From Thalassotalea_F euphylliae (GTDB lineage: Bacteria > Pseudomonadota > Gammaproteobacteria > Enterobacterales > Alteromonadaceae), in the NCBI RefSeq assembly GCF_042682785.1, contig NZ_JBHUIB010000003.1, positions 248,001-312,000 on the forward strand: a stretch of 64,000 nt of DNA, in the 5' to 3' direction. The translations under genes and the position numbers were made by a program. Position 1 is the first letter of the stretch. Each line of letters starts with the position of its first letter. Of the stretch, positions 51,816 to 61,477 are shown in pieces. The notes under the pieces were generated by a model. It had not been told where the DNA came from. It saw only the letters and a list, made by a program, of their open reading frames with translations, and searched no databases.

Positions 51816-51878
51816 ATACTCTTGAAATCTCACCAGATAGTCACTATCTTTGCGGCATAGACTTATTGGAGAAATATT

Positions 51879-52205
51879 ATGATGAAAGGTGGCATGGGCA
51901 ACTTAATGAAGCAAGCCCAACAAATGCAAGCAAAAATGCAAAAGGCACAAGAAGAAATTGCCAATATGGAAGTCACAGGTGAGTCTGGCGCAGGCATGGT
52001 TAAAGTTACCATGACAGGTTCACATAGCGTTCGTCGTGTAGAAATTGACGAAAGCCTAATGGAAGACGACAAAGACATGGTTGAAGATCTTGTAGCAGCA
52101 GCTTTTAACGATGCAGTTCGTCGTGTTGAAGAAGCGAACAAAGAGAAAATGGGCGCATTAACGGGCGGTATGCAAATGCCTCCTGGGTTCAAAATGCCTT
52201 TCTAG
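51879..52205 (+). CDS. ybaB: YbaB/EbfC family nucleoid-associated protein
   Basis: DNA-binding dimer of 108 residues, with MKGGMGNLMKQAQQMQAKMQKAQEEI at the N-terminus, a central beta domain (VTGESGAGMVKVTMTGSHSVRRVEID) and C-terminal Met-rich tail. TTGGAG precedes the start. dnaX-ybaB is the conserved order; recR, usually next, is replaced here by an aminopeptidase gene. Confidence 0.95.
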   Translation: MMKGGMGNLMKQAQQMQAKMQKAQEEIANMEVTGESGAGMVKVTMTGSHSVRRVEIDESLMEDDKDMVEDLVAAAFNDAVRRVEEANKEKMGALTGGMQMPPGFKMPF

Positions 52206-52223
52206 CAAAGCATTGAGTTTTAT

Positions 52224-52248
52224 AATGGCGCCTATAGGCGCCATTTTT
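52224..52248 (+). terminator. intrinsic terminator after ybaB
   Basis: AATGGCGCC-TATA-GGCGCCATT plus T-run; nine perfect pairs. Confidence 0.92.
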
Positions 52249-52289
52249 GATTTACACTAGGTATAAACGACAACATAAAGAATTTCGAT

Positions 52290-53654
52290 ATGACCGACAT
52301 TTTAATCTATGGGGAAAACGGCACGCCTTTGCATGTACTTAATGAATCTGAGTACAGCGACTGGGTGGCAAGCCAAGAAACTTTCACGCAAAACTGGCTG
52401 ACAACGTCTGGCTTCAAAGGCAAGGGCTGGACTTCAGTTCCTGCCAGTACTGGAGAGCTTGCCCTGGTTGTTGCTGTTGTTAGCAGCGCTTCAGAATTTT
52501 TTGCATGTGGTGATTTAGCTAAGCAGCTTCCTGCAGGGACTTATTCATTGAAAACGAATGCTGAAAATCAGCAAGCTGTAGCGTTTGGATGGGCAGTAGG
52601 TAGTTATCGATTTGATCGTTACGTTGACGATAAATCTGACGTAGCAACGCTGGCGATAAACGACCAAGCCATTGTCGATGAGGCGCTAAAACAAATGTAT
52701 GCAACTGCGCTTGTACGCGACCTAGTCAACACACCCGCGGGCGATATGATGCCGCAACATTTAGCTGAAGTGACAAAGGATTTAGCGGAAGAGTTTGGTG
52801 GCAGTTTCTCAGAAATTGTCGGCGATGAATTGTTAGAGCAGAATTACCCAACTATTCACGCCGTTGGCCGTGCTAGTTGTCACGCGCCGCGCTTATTGGA
52901 CCTGCGTTGGGGCAATGCTGACGCTCCTAAAGTGACACTTGTCGGTAAAGGTGTTTGCTTTGACAGTGGCGGTTTAGATGTCAAACCGGCAGCCGGTATG
53001 CGCTACATGAAGAAAGATATGGGCGGTGCTGCACACGTATTAGGTCTAGCAAGACTTATTATGGCGTTTGATTTGCCAGTAAACCTTCGGATGCTGATCC
53101 CTGCCGTTGAAAATGCAATATCAGACAATGCACTGCGTCCTGGTGATGTCGTCACCACACGCAAAGGCATTACTGTTGAGATTGATAATACCGACGCAGA
53201 AGGGCGCTTAGTGCTTTGTGATGCTATTGATGAAGCGGTGCAAGAAAAGCCTGAAATGCTAATCGATTTTGCAACGTTAACCGGTGCAATGCGTGTTGCG
53301 CTTGGCACAGAGTTGCCGGGTTTCTTCGCAACGAATGATGAAACCGCGCAAGGTATTACTAATGCAGGTTTGCCAATTCAAGATCCTGTTTGGCGTATGC
53401 CGCTATATCAGCCATATGCAGATATGTTGAAAAGCGACATTGCAGATATGACCAATTGTGCAGCTGGCCCATTCGGTGGTGCTATTACTGCAGGGTTATA
53501 TTTACAAAAGTTTGTACCTGAAGGTATCGACTGGTGTCACTTCGATATTATGGCGTTCAACATTCGTCAATTACCGGGTCGTCCGAAAGGTGGCGAAGCG
53601 TTTGGTGTTCGCGCGGTGTTTGCTTACCTGCAAGAAAAATACGGTAGTAAGTAA
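52290..53654 (+). CDS. M17 family leucyl aminopeptidase
   Basis: Cytosolic metallo-aminopeptidase of 454 residues. The C-terminal catalytic domain (about 155-454) holds the two-metal site: Lys/Asp in VGKGVCFDSGGLDVKPAAGMRYMKKDMGG, the signature NTDAEGRLVLCDA with Asp, Glu and the catalytic Arg. The N-terminal domain is short and diverged relative to PepA, closer to the PepB/PA4826-like group. It cleaves N-terminal amino acids from peptides. Preceded and followed by terminators, so a single-gene unit. Confidence 0.92.
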   Translation: MTDILIYGENGTPLHVLNESEYSDWVASQETFTQNWLTTSGFKGKGWTSVPASTGELALVVAVVSSASEFFACGDLAKQLPAGTYSLKTNAENQQAVAFGWAVGSYRFDRYVDDKSDVATLAINDQAIVDEALKQMYATALVRDLVNTPAGDMMPQHLAEVTKDLAEEFGGSFSEIVGDELLEQNYPTIHAVGRASCHAPRLLDLRWGNADAPKVTLVGKGVCFDSGGLDVKPAAGMRYMKKDMGGAAHVLGLARLIMAFDLPVNLRMLIPAVENAISDNALRPGDVVTTRKGITVEIDNTDAEGRLVLCDAIDEAVQEKPEMLIDFATLTGAMRVALGTELPGFFATNDETAQGITNAGLPIQDPVWRMPLYQPYADMLKSDIADMTNCAAGPFGGAITAGLYLQKFVPEGIDWCHFDIMAFNIRQLPGRPKGGEAFGVRAVFAYLQEKYGSK

Positions 53655-53677
53655 AAATTTAGTGGTAATCGCAAATT

Positions 53678-53705
53678 AAAAAGGGAGCATATAGCTCCCT
53701 TTTTT
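53678..53705 (+). terminator. intrinsic terminator after the M17 peptidase
   Basis: AAAAGGGAGC-ATATA-GCTCCCTTTT with T-run. It lies between convergent genes and may serve both. Confidence 0.9.
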
Positions 53706-53727
53706 AATACTAGTGGCAATGTCGCCA

Positions 53728-54612
53728 TTAAAGTCCTAGCGCACTAAGGGCAATTTGGTAGATATTTCCACGTCCATTTTCAATGCGTGTGAAAAATAAA
53801 TACTGTCCATCGGGTGAAACAATCGGCGTGAACTCGTGGTCAGCGGTATTGACCTTATCACCCAAAGTTGTCGCTACAGTCCATTTACCATCAACCAATT
53901 TTGACACGTATAAGTCACCTTTACCTAGGCTATCTGCGCGTCTCATGCTGTAAATAATGGTTTTACCGTCTCGTAATACAACCGTATCACCAATTAATCC
54001 ACCTTCACCGAACATCTCTGCTGGTAGCGCTTGTGGCTTTTCAAAACCATTAGCAGTTGCTTTTGCAACATACATTAAGCGCTTTTCGTTTCTAAACGAT
54101 GGGAAATACAAATCATCGTTGTTAGTGACTGATGGGTAGAGATCGTTAGCATCTGAACTAAGCTCTGGCATGTATTCAGGTTCTTGCCATTGACCATCAA
54201 CCATTTTAGTTTTCCATAAATTGACCGACTCTGTTGCCGTTAAAGAACCATCAATTGGGCGCTTTGATACAAAATATAGCGTTGAATAATCTGCGCTGTA
54301 ATAAGGGTCAGCCTCTAAATAACCACCTGAAAATGGCAGGGCAGTAGGCATTTGCCATTGGCCATTTTCGTAATCAGATGACATCATTTGGCAGGTCGAG
54401 AAATCATCGGCGCAACGGGCGAATAAAACGTTGTCTCCAGCTTCATTAAATACCGCGTTAATTTCAAAACGTTCTGTTGAAATTATGCCTTTGCCAAATT
54501 CAACGGCTTTATTATTGGCTTCTTCAGAATAATAAGGCAGCTGTGCTGCTACAGCATTGGCAGTTGCTAAACCAATAGCTAGCGAAGCGATTGTTTTTAA
54601 GAATAATTTCAT
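53728..54612 (-). CDS. secreted PD40/TolB-like beta-propeller protein
   Basis: Exported protein of 294 residues: signal peptide (cleavage after AVAA, about residue 23) and repeated PD40-type blades such as YYSADYSTLYFVSKRP and FTPIVSPDGQYLFFTR. Such proteins are periplasmic or surface binders or enzymes; no catalytic signature is visible. The stop is about 115 bases upstream of the next gene boundary; it is not obviously in an operon. Function unknown. Confidence 0.8.
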   Translation of the reverse strand: MKLFLKTIASLAIGLATANAVAAQLPYYSEEANNKAVEFGKGIISTERFEINAVFNEAGDNVLFARCADDFSTCQMMSSDYENGQWQMPTALPFSGGYLEADPYYSADYSTLYFVSKRPIDGSLTATESVNLWKTKMVDGQWQEPEYMPELSSDANDLYPSVTNNDDLYFPSFRNEKRLMYVAKATANGFEKPQALPAEMFGEGGLIGDTVVLRDGKTIIYSMRRADSLGKGDLYVSKLVDGKWTVATTLGDKVNTADHEFTPIVSPDGQYLFFTRIENGRGNIYQIALSALGL

Positions 54613-54765
54613 GGATATTTGATGCTCTAATTAATGTATCTGTTTAGTAATAGCGCATATTTTACCCAAATTTAAATGAAAAGTGAATCCGTATTCACAT
54701 AATGTAATTCTATTGCTTACAGAAAAAGTAATATCCGCCGCTCAATTGAGCAGCGGATAACGTTT

Positions 54766-55629
54766 TTACCAAGCCATTTCACCCGTGTGAACTTTACTAC
54801 CGATATCAAGGGCAATTAACAATCCTAGATCTGGATACAGCGTTTTCATGCGTTGTTGTAATTCATTACTATTTGCTGCCTTTGACTTTTCTTGTTTAAA
54901 CGCCAAGAGGTAGTGTTTAGTGAAGTCAATGCTGCTTGGACTTAATTGCGTGTCAGCTTGCATATGGCCAGGAATCACTTTCTGGGGCTGTAATGCCATC
55001 ATGTCGTCAAGCTGCTTTATCCAAGCATCAATTGCTTCATCTGTTTGTGTATCGGCAGTCCAGACGTGAAGGTTGCCGAACACACCTATTGTGCCAAGAA
55101 TCGTCTTTGTTTCTTCAATCCAAAGATATGGGCGATGTGAAAGTTTACCTTTTGCTCCCAAAACATTAATACGGATACCATCTATGCTGAAATGGCTTTT
55201 AGCCAGTACTTGAGGCACGTTTGGCTGTTCAGGCGCATTAAGGCCCATTTTAGGTCCCCAAAAAGCAACTTTTTGGTCAATGTTTTTGCGTATTTTTTTC
55301 GCGACTGGTGCTGAAGTTACAATGGCAACATCAGGAAAAATGGTCGCTAATGTTGATGCGCCAAAGTAAAAGTCAGGATCGGCTTGGCTTATAAAAATGG
55401 TGGTCAGCTTTTTTCCAGAGTCTTTCAGCTTTGCCGCTATGCGCAGAGCATCAGCTTGGGTAAAGCCGGTGTCGATGATCGCGGCTTCAGTTGCTCCCGA
55501 TACCACAGTTGCGTTCACGTGAAAACTCGATTCATGAGCGTTGTAAACATCAAATGTTAACGGGGTATTAGTTGCCCATACTGTACTTGTAACAACAATT
55601 GACAACATCAGTGATAGAAATCGTTTCAT
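54766..55629 (-). CDS. exported MBL-fold protein with degenerate metal motif
   Basis: Protein of 287 residues with signal peptide (cleavage near VWA, about residue 19) and a metallo-beta-lactamase-like fold (EAAIIDTGFTQADALRIAAKL; VIPGHM). The usual HxHxDH is SQADPDFYFG (residues 81-90): by position the ligands are Gln82, Asp84, Asp86 and Phe87. It is thus either a non-zinc or a much altered hydrolase. It is divergent from a LysR gene with which it shares a 28-base inverted repeat, so the LysR probably controls it. Confidence 0.8.
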   Translation of the reverse strand: MKRFLSLMLSIVVTSTVWATNTPLTFDVYNAHESSFHVNATVVSGATEAAIIDTGFTQADALRIAAKLKDSGKKLTTIFISQADPDFYFGASTLATIFPDVAIVTSAPVAKKIRKNIDQKVAFWGPKMGLNAPEQPNVPQVLAKSHFSIDGIRINVLGAKGKLSHRPYLWIEETKTILGTIGVFGNLHVWTADTQTDEAIDAWIKQLDDMMALQPQKVIPGHMQADTQLSPSSIDFTKHYLLAFKQEKSKAANSNELQQRMKTLYPDLGLLIALDIGSKVHTGEMAW

Positions 55630-55690
55630 AGATTCACCTTTTATAGCGGGTTATTTTTAATGTGAGTGAGTGTTGAGCGCTATATTAGAG

Positions 55691-55718
55691 ATTTGATATG
55701 CTCGGATAAATATCAAAT
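55691..55718. promoter_or_regulatory. inverted-repeat operator between the MBL and LysR genes
   Basis: ATTTGATAT (55691-55699), ten bases, ATATCAAAT (55710-55718): perfect 9-bp arms in a divergent LysR-target gap, 35 bases before the LysR ATG. It contains T-N11-A type symmetry expected for LysR regulators. Confidence 0.68.
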
Positions 55719-55752
55719 AATGTGTATTATTGTTTCTTAAAACGAGCTAATT

Positions 55753-56643
55753 ATGGATAGACTAGTCGCCGCTAAAGTGTTTTTAGATGTCAGCAAAACA
55801 GGGAGCTTTACTGCATCTGCAGACAGACTAAACATGTCTAGACCTATGGTGACGAGGTATGTCGAATCAATGGAGTCCTGGTTAAACGCGCGCTTGTTTC
55901 ATCGTACAACGCGAAAAGTAACACTGACCCATGTTGGTGAAAGCTGTCTTGAACAAGTTGAGGCATGGGTAAGCCAAGCTGAAGCACTATCGGTAATCTC
56001 GCAAATTGATACTGAGTTATCTGGGAATATTAAAATTACGGCAGCGACATCGTTGGCAACAAGCCAACTGATACCTGCATTTGCCAGCTTTATGCAACGT
56101 CACCCTAAAGTATCGATAGAGCTTGATGCGCAAGACGTGACTGCTGATCTTATTCATGATCAAATTGACATTGCCGTTAGAATTTCATCGTCACCATCAG
56201 GATCTTTAATTGGTAAGCCAATCGCGAGCTGCTTATCTGCATTAGTCGCTTCTCCTGACTATATCGATAGGAAAGACGCGATAAAGTCGGCAAGCGACTT
56301 AACAGCACATCAGGCGCTTGGTTACAAAAACTTTGGCGAGCAAATATGGCACCTTAGCAAGGGCGAAAGCATCGAGTCTATTAAGGCAAATTGTATGTTT
56401 ACCACGAACGAAGTGTTGTCACTCAAACAAGCGGTATTGTCAGGAATGGGTATCGCGATGCTGCCTACTTATCTCGTTAACGACGACATTAAGCGAAACG
56501 CTTTGACTCAAGTACTTCCTGAATGGACTTTGCCGACTATGCAGATATACGTGCTTTATTCATCCCGCAAGTTTCAATCGCCAGCTGTTCGCGCGCTTAT
56601 TGATTTCTTGTCAGATTACTTCAAAGATAATCCTTGGGATTAA
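55753..56643 (+). CDS. LysR family transcription regulator
   Basis: Protein of 296 residues with N-terminal winged helix-turn-helix (AAKVFLDVSKTGSFTASADRLNMSRPMVTRYVESMESWLNARLFHRTTRKV) and a C-terminal effector-binding domain (about 90-290). Like members of the CrgA/DmlR subgroup it begins MDRLVAAKVF. It is divergent from the MBL gene, with a shared operator; its end overlaps the convergent tetR by four bases. Confidence 0.93.
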   Translation: MDRLVAAKVFLDVSKTGSFTASADRLNMSRPMVTRYVESMESWLNARLFHRTTRKVTLTHVGESCLEQVEAWVSQAEALSVISQIDTELSGNIKITAATSLATSQLIPAFASFMQRHPKVSIELDAQDVTADLIHDQIDIAVRISSSPSGSLIGKPIASCLSALVASPDYIDRKDAIKSASDLTAHQALGYKNFGEQIWHLSKGESIESIKANCMFTTNEVLSLKQAVLSGMGIAMLPTYLVNDDIKRNALTQVLPEWTLPTMQIYVLYSSRKFQSPAVRALIDFLSDYFKDNPWD

Positions 56644-57308
56644 TTAGCCACCTCGTCTTCTTGCGGCATCACTTTACGCGGCATATAGCGTGGGAAGTAA
56701 TTCTGCAAATAACCTATAACCGCTAGGTACGCTTCCTCTTTATGCAGATCCGTTATTTCACCTTCGAGGCGGAAGCTAAAGGAAAATATCTGATTACCAA
56801 TCAGTCTGGCAATGTTGAACACGTCAACTTTCTCTGGCATTGCAGGTAATTCAAACAAGTCGTTGAGTAACTCAAATGAGCGCTGTCGACCTGACGAAAA
56901 TCTTGCGGCTTTGGTTTCAGCAAGTACATGAGAACCGGATACACCAAGCAACAATTTACTGGTATAGCTACAGTGATTGTGATGGTGTTGGATAGCGTCG
57001 AACCACAGCCTCAAAAGCTCACGCCAAGAATTAAATGTCCCGTTAATCGCTATGCTTTTCATTAGCTCATAGATGATGTCACCAGACTGCTCCGTAAGAC
57101 CAGCCAACAGTTCATCAACACTCGGGTAGATGTGATACAAAGACGACGGAGGAATTTCTGCCTTTTCTGCCACGTCATAAAGTGAAAGCTCATGAATATC
57201 AGTCACTTTAAGCAGCTCAATAGCCGCGTCTTTTATCAGCTTTTCACGCTCTAGTCGTCGTTGTTGAACTTTACGAGGCTTTCCCGTTTTTGTCAGTGTT
57301 GTCTTCAT
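56640..57308 (-). CDS. TetR family regulator of the agmatine locus
   Basis: Protein of 222 residues: N-terminal helix-turn-helix (KDAAIELLKVTDIHELSLYDVAEKAEIPPSSLYHIYPSVDELLAGL, about 26-71) and a helical ligand domain. It is last in the minus-strand order transporter-aguA-transporter-tetR. In Pseudomonas the TetR protein AguR represses agmatine genes, so this is a likely agmatine or N-carbamoylputrescine sensor; that is inference from context. Confidence 0.87.
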   Translation of the reverse strand: MKTTLTKTGKPRKVQQRRLEREKLIKDAAIELLKVTDIHELSLYDVAEKAEIPPSSLYHIYPSVDELLAGLTEQSGDIIYELMKSIAINGTFNSWRELLRLWFDAIQHHHNHCSYTSKLLLGVSGSHVLAETKAARFSSGRQRSFELLNDLFELPAMPEKVDVFNIARLIGNQIFSFSFRLEGEITDLHKEEAYLAVIGYLQNYFPRYMPRKVMPQEDEVAN

Positions 57309-57367
57309 AATAACTCTTTGAATTATGGCTAAAACAATACAGGTTAGGTATTACGCCTATCACCCTT

Positions 57368-58714
57368 TCAAGCACTTTTGAGGGTTAACTTGTTAGGACT
57401 ATTCCGCTGTGCGATACATTCTCCAATTCCAAGCACAACAGTCAAGCCAATAATCATCACAGCAAGGTTATCCATGTCTACGCCACCTGGAGGGTAGATA
57501 AAAAATGCGATAGCTTGTGTGATAAACAGCATTGGTGGCACAACAAGCAAAAAGCGTTTATGTCCGGATATGTTGTTCGTTTTATTCAGGGTTAAATAAG
57601 CTGGGAATAATGCTAAATATGGCATTAAGAACAGCAAGTTAGCAAACGAGAATAGTGACCAATACAGACTTTCTGCATTCGATGCCATCAACCCGTAGAC
57701 TAAGATAGCACTAGTTGATACCACACCGGTTAATACACTTGCGCCAATTGGTGTACCGTATTTCGGGTGGTCATGACTAAATACTTCGGGTAGTTCACCT
57801 TCATGTGCTGCTTCACTTGCTGCACGGTTAGCTCCCATACCCCATGTAACCAAGTTAGCGATGAAGCTGAAAATCGCCATAAAACCAACCAAATAAATAA
57901 CATATTCGCCAAAGGGAAGGGGCGATAACATCCGTTTAAAGGTTTCCATCATGCCTGTTACTAAACCAATATCTTCAACGGGAATCGCAATCAAAATTCC
58001 TAGTACGGCAAACAGATAAAGTACAGTAATAACAAAACCAGCAATGATAAGGGAAATTGACAAATCACGCTTAGGGTTTTCCATTTGATCGCCCGAGCAG
58101 CAAATTAAATCAAAGCCCATAAGAGAGAAGATAATGACTGGGAAGAATTGCAGTCCAGCCCCCCAGCTCGGTGTTAGCGTTGAGAAGTTTATCGGGTTGG
58201 CAATACCATGGGTATAAGCCATAAATGCGCCGCCAATACCCAGTAATAAAACGACAATCATTTTGCACCAAGCACCAATCATTGGGATCCAACGTCCTGT
58301 ATCAGGTGAAACAACACATACATATACCGATATCCAAGTAGCAACTAACGCTATTGCAATTTGCACTGACAACGGCATAGTGGGCCAGAATAACTCGGCA
58401 GCAAAGCCTGCTAACATGATAAACGCAGCTGGCATCCATAACGCAACGTTTATCCAGTAAAGCCAGCCGACACGGCTCGTCCACTTTTTCCCAAAAGCCA
58501 AATCAACCCAATGGATTAATCCACCTTTTGAAGGAAATTTTGTGCCCAAATCAGCACTAACTAGACAGTAAGGAATGGCAAAGCAAAGGAAAGAAAGAAT
58601 CCACCAAGTTAGTGACTGAACACCAATGGCTGCAGCGGCAGCTATGCCATCAATGGTAAGAATTGCGCTTATGGTAAAAAGCGTGATTTCCTTTTTTGTT
58701 AATTTAGCAACCAT
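57368..58714 (-). CDS. APC family amino acid/polyamine transporter (second of two)
   Basis: Inner-membrane transporter of 448 residues with about 12 helices. It begins LTKKEITLFTISAILTIDGIAAAAAIGVQSLTWW and has the APC consensus GTKFPSKGGLIHWVDLAFGKKWTSRVGWLYWIN. It is a close relative of the transporter at 59935. Between aguA and tetR, it is a candidate agmatine or putrescine carrier. It is separated from aguA by a 66-base gap holding a hairpin (58746-58769). Confidence 0.86.
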   Translation of the reverse strand: MVAKLTKKEITLFTISAILTIDGIAAAAAIGVQSLTWWILSFLCFAIPYCLVSADLGTKFPSKGGLIHWVDLAFGKKWTSRVGWLYWINVALWMPAAFIMLAGFAAELFWPTMPLSVQIAIALVATWISVYVCVVSPDTGRWIPMIGAWCKMIVVLLLGIGGAFMAYTHGIANPINFSTLTPSWGAGLQFFPVIIFSLMGFDLICCSGDQMENPKRDLSISLIIAGFVITVLYLFAVLGILIAIPVEDIGLVTGMMETFKRMLSPLPFGEYVIYLVGFMAIFSFIANLVTWGMGANRAASEAAHEGELPEVFSHDHPKYGTPIGASVLTGVVSTSAILVYGLMASNAESLYWSLFSFANLLFLMPYLALFPAYLTLNKTNNISGHKRFLLVVPPMLFITQAIAFFIYPPGGVDMDNLAVMIIGLTVVLGIGECIAQRNSPNKLTLKSA

Positions 58715-58745
58715 GGTAATACTCTCTTGCTCAATGTTTGAAGGA

Positions 58746-58769
58746 AAGTGGCTTCCAAGAAAGCCACTT
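58746..58769 (-). repeat. intercistronic hairpin between aguA and the APC gene
   Basis: AAGTGGCTT pairs with AAGCCACTT (9 bp, six-base loop). No T-run follows on either strand, so mRNA stabilising or partial attenuation is more likely than full termination. Confidence 0.55.
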
Positions 58770-58780
58770 GAGACTAGCGG

Positions 58781-59875
58781 CTAGTGCGCTGACGGAACTT
58801 GTTGTGTAATGCAGTGGATGTTGCCACCGCCAAGCAATATTTCACGTGCATTTACACCGACCACTTCATGCTCGGGAAACACGTGTTGCAAGACTGCTTT
58901 TGCATCGTCATCGCGCTTGGGATCAAGCAAGGGAAGAATCACGCGATTGTTAGTGATCAGAAAGTTAGCGTAAGAACCTGCCAAACGTTCACCTGCTTCG
59001 CGCTCCATACCGTCACAACTGTCAATACCAGCGGCTTCTTCTGCACTGATATACAAAGGACCAGGAATATGGACTTTGTGCACCTTAATTTGACGACCTT
59101 TGGCGTCACGTTCGTTGCTTAACACTTCATACGCATCGCGAGAAATTTGATACTGAGGATCATTCTCGTCATCACACCAAGACAATACGACTTCACCAGG
59201 ACGTGCCACGTGAATTAAGTTATCGACATGGCCATTGGTTTCATCGTTGTATAAGCCGTTTTTAATCCAAATTACTTTTTCGATACCAAGGTGCTCTTTT
59301 AGCACTTGCTCGATATCTTCGCGGGTTAAATCAGGGTTACGGCTTGGGTGCAGCAAGCACTCTTCAGTGGTGTAAAGCGTGCCTTCACCATCGACATGAA
59401 TTGAACCACCTTCCAATACGATTGGCGCTCTATAACGTGCATCACCACGCAGGTTACAGATTTTACTCGCTACTTGGTCGTCTTTATCCCAAGGAAAGTA
59501 AAGGCCATCAACCAGGCCGCCCCAAGCATTAAATTCCCAATCAACACCTCGGCGCTCACCGTCTTTGTTGACTACGTAGCTTGGTGCAATGTCGCGCATC
59601 CAAGAATCATTCGTGGTCATTTCAACAACCCGAATGTGTTCAGGTAAACGAGAACGTGCGTTGTCATATTGGTCAGCAGACACCGTCATGGTGACCGGTG
59701 TTACTTCAGCAATTGCCTTTGCTACGTCAATAAACACCTGTTGCGCTGGTTTTGCTCCGTTGCGCCAGTTGTCTGTGCGCTCTGGCCAAGCAATCCAAAT
59801 TTCATCTTGTGGCTCTTGTTCACCTGGCATGAAGAAACCATCGTTTACTGGGGTAGTGTGTAATAAAGTACTCAT
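58781..59875 (-). CDS. aguA: agmatine deiminase
   Basis: Hydrolyses agmatine to N-carbamoylputrescine and ammonia. The 364 residues show the peptidyl-arginine-deiminase fold: WIAWPERTDNWRNGAKPAQ, DNSWMRDIAP-like TNDSWMRDIAPSYVV, VLEGGSIHVDGEGTLYTTEECLL, NGHVDNLIHV, and the catalytic Cys355 in LLGGGNIHCITQQ. GGAG precedes the ATG. It lies between two APC transporters; the carbamoyltransferase and kinase that complete the pathway are divergent at 61875. Confidence 0.96.
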   Translation of the reverse strand: MSTLLHTTPVNDGFFMPGEQEPQDEIWIAWPERTDNWRNGAKPAQQVFIDVAKAIAEVTPVTMTVSADQYDNARSRLPEHIRVVEMTTNDSWMRDIAPSYVVNKDGERRGVDWEFNAWGGLVDGLYFPWDKDDQVASKICNLRGDARYRAPIVLEGGSIHVDGEGTLYTTEECLLHPSRNPDLTREDIEQVLKEHLGIEKVIWIKNGLYNDETNGHVDNLIHVARPGEVVLSWCDDENDPQYQISRDAYEVLSNERDAKGRQIKVHKVHIPGPLYISAEEAAGIDSCDGMEREAGERLAGSYANFLITNNRVILPLLDPKRDDDAKAVLQHVFPEHEVVGVNAREILLGGGNIHCITQQVPSAH

Positions 59876-59934
59876 AATATTGACTCCAAATTAGTTACCA
59901 CCAGCAGGGCACTTAGCCCCACTGGCTAAATGCA

Positions 59935-61329
59935 TTAGTGTTGTTTAATACTTCTTAAGCGTTTCATTGCACCGGCTAGTAGCACTTCACCTATCAAGAC
60001 GGTGACAACAATGCCGATAGCAACAGGAATGGTGTAGTTCCAATCGATAACGCCAACAAAGATTTCTGGGAAGATGAACAGCAGTACTGCTTGTGCGATA
60101 AAGAAAGTACAAATTGCACAGATAATGTATTGCGTTGTTAAGCCGCCAGGCACTTTAAATGGACGTTCACGCTCAGGGTCTTGAAGACGAAGCTTCACGT
60201 GCGCAGGGAACATCAATAGGTATGGCAGTAAGAAAATACATGAAGAGAATGCAAATACTGACCAAAACAGTTCGTCACTTTCACCTGAAGATAAACCGTA
60301 AAGCACAATAACAACTGCTGAGATAATGCCCGTGATATTATTCGCACCAACAGGGGTTTTGTGTACCGGATCTTCTTTTGCAACCGCTTCTGGTAGCTCA
60401 CCTTGTTGAGCAGCTTCCATCGCAGCGCGACTAGCACCCATTGTCCACGTCACCATGTTAGCGACGAAGGTGATAAGCGCTAAGATACCGACGATATACA
60501 CCATAGCGGTGCCAAATGTGCCTTCACCAAATAGTGTTTTAAGCGTTGAGATGATGCCTGAAACAAGGCCAACTTCTTCTACTGGCAGCGCAAGTAAAAT
60601 GCCTAATGTACCGAAGATATATAAGCCGGTAACAGTAGCAGCAGACAAGAAGATAGATTTTGGAATATCTTTACGTGGGTTTTTGATTTCATCGCCCATA
60701 CAAGCAATAAGCTCAAAACCTAGCAAGTTGAAAATAATGACTGGCAAAAAGCCTAAAGCAGAATCAAAACTTGGCGTCATTGAAGCCAGCGTAAATTCAT
60801 TTGCCACACCGTGTTCAAACGCGTAAAGGAAGCCGCCTATACCTAGCACACCAATGACTGCAACTTTTGCTATTGCGCCTAAATTAGTGACCCAGACACC
60901 AGCATCTACCGATACATTACAGATATAGATAGTGATAGCAGTAAGTCCGACACACATTGCTATTTGCCACCAAAGTGAAAGACCTGGCACAAACATTTCA
61001 GCGAACATACCAGCAAACATGATGTATACCGCAGGCATCCACAGCGCCACGTTTATCCAGTAATACCAAGTGGTTCTTACCGCCCACTTGGTGCCAAATG
61101 CGCGTTTAACCCAGTCATAAATACCGCCTTCACCAGGGTAGGTAGTACCTAGTTCTGACGAAATTAAGCCATAAGGGATAACAAATATTGCTAAGGTAAT
61201 AAGCCACCAAGTAATAGCTGATGGCCCCAAAGATGCAGACGCAGTTAAGGTGTCAATAACTAACACTGCACAGACATTGAAAAGGGTAAGGCTTGCGAGG
61301 CCCATTTTCCCATTCGTTTCTTGTGACAT
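59935..61329 (-). CDS. APC family agmatine/putrescine antiporter-like transporter
   Basis: Inner-membrane transporter of 464 residues with about 12 helices, beginning MSQETNGKMGLASLTLFNVCAVLVIDTLTASASLGPSAITWW. The APC signature is TYPGEGGIYDWVKRAFGTKWAVRTTWYYWIN. By analogy with AguD of lactic acid bacteria it may exchange agmatine for putrescine. Start chosen at 61329 because AAGGAG precedes it; a longer frame to 61371 has no site. It is the first gene of the minus-strand unit and carries an FNR-like site upstream (61478-61491). Confidence 0.88.
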   Translation of the reverse strand: MSQETNGKMGLASLTLFNVCAVLVIDTLTASASLGPSAITWWLITLAIFVIPYGLISSELGTTYPGEGGIYDWVKRAFGTKWAVRTTWYYWINVALWMPAVYIMFAGMFAEMFVPGLSLWWQIAMCVGLTAITIYICNVSVDAGVWVTNLGAIAKVAVIGVLGIGGFLYAFEHGVANEFTLASMTPSFDSALGFLPVIIFNLLGFELIACMGDEIKNPRKDIPKSIFLSAATVTGLYIFGTLGILLALPVEEVGLVSGIISTLKTLFGEGTFGTAMVYIVGILALITFVANMVTWTMGASRAAMEAAQQGELPEAVAKEDPVHKTPVGANNITGIISAVVIVLYGLSSGESDELFWSVFAFSSCIFLLPYLLMFPAHVKLRLQDPERERPFKVPGGLTTQYIICAICTFFIAQAVLLFIFPEIFVGVIDWNYTIPVAIGIVVTVLIGEVLLAGAMKRLRSIKQH

Positions 61330-61477
61330 AACACAACTCCTTATAAAAGGGTAAAGTCCAAAGGAACTCACCTTTCATTGACTGCCATTGTGTGCTGCAT
61401 GTATTGAGCGACTCACCTAGCTAAAAGGTGTTTTCCTAACTGGCGCTTATTTTATGATCAGACCTCATTCCCAATAT

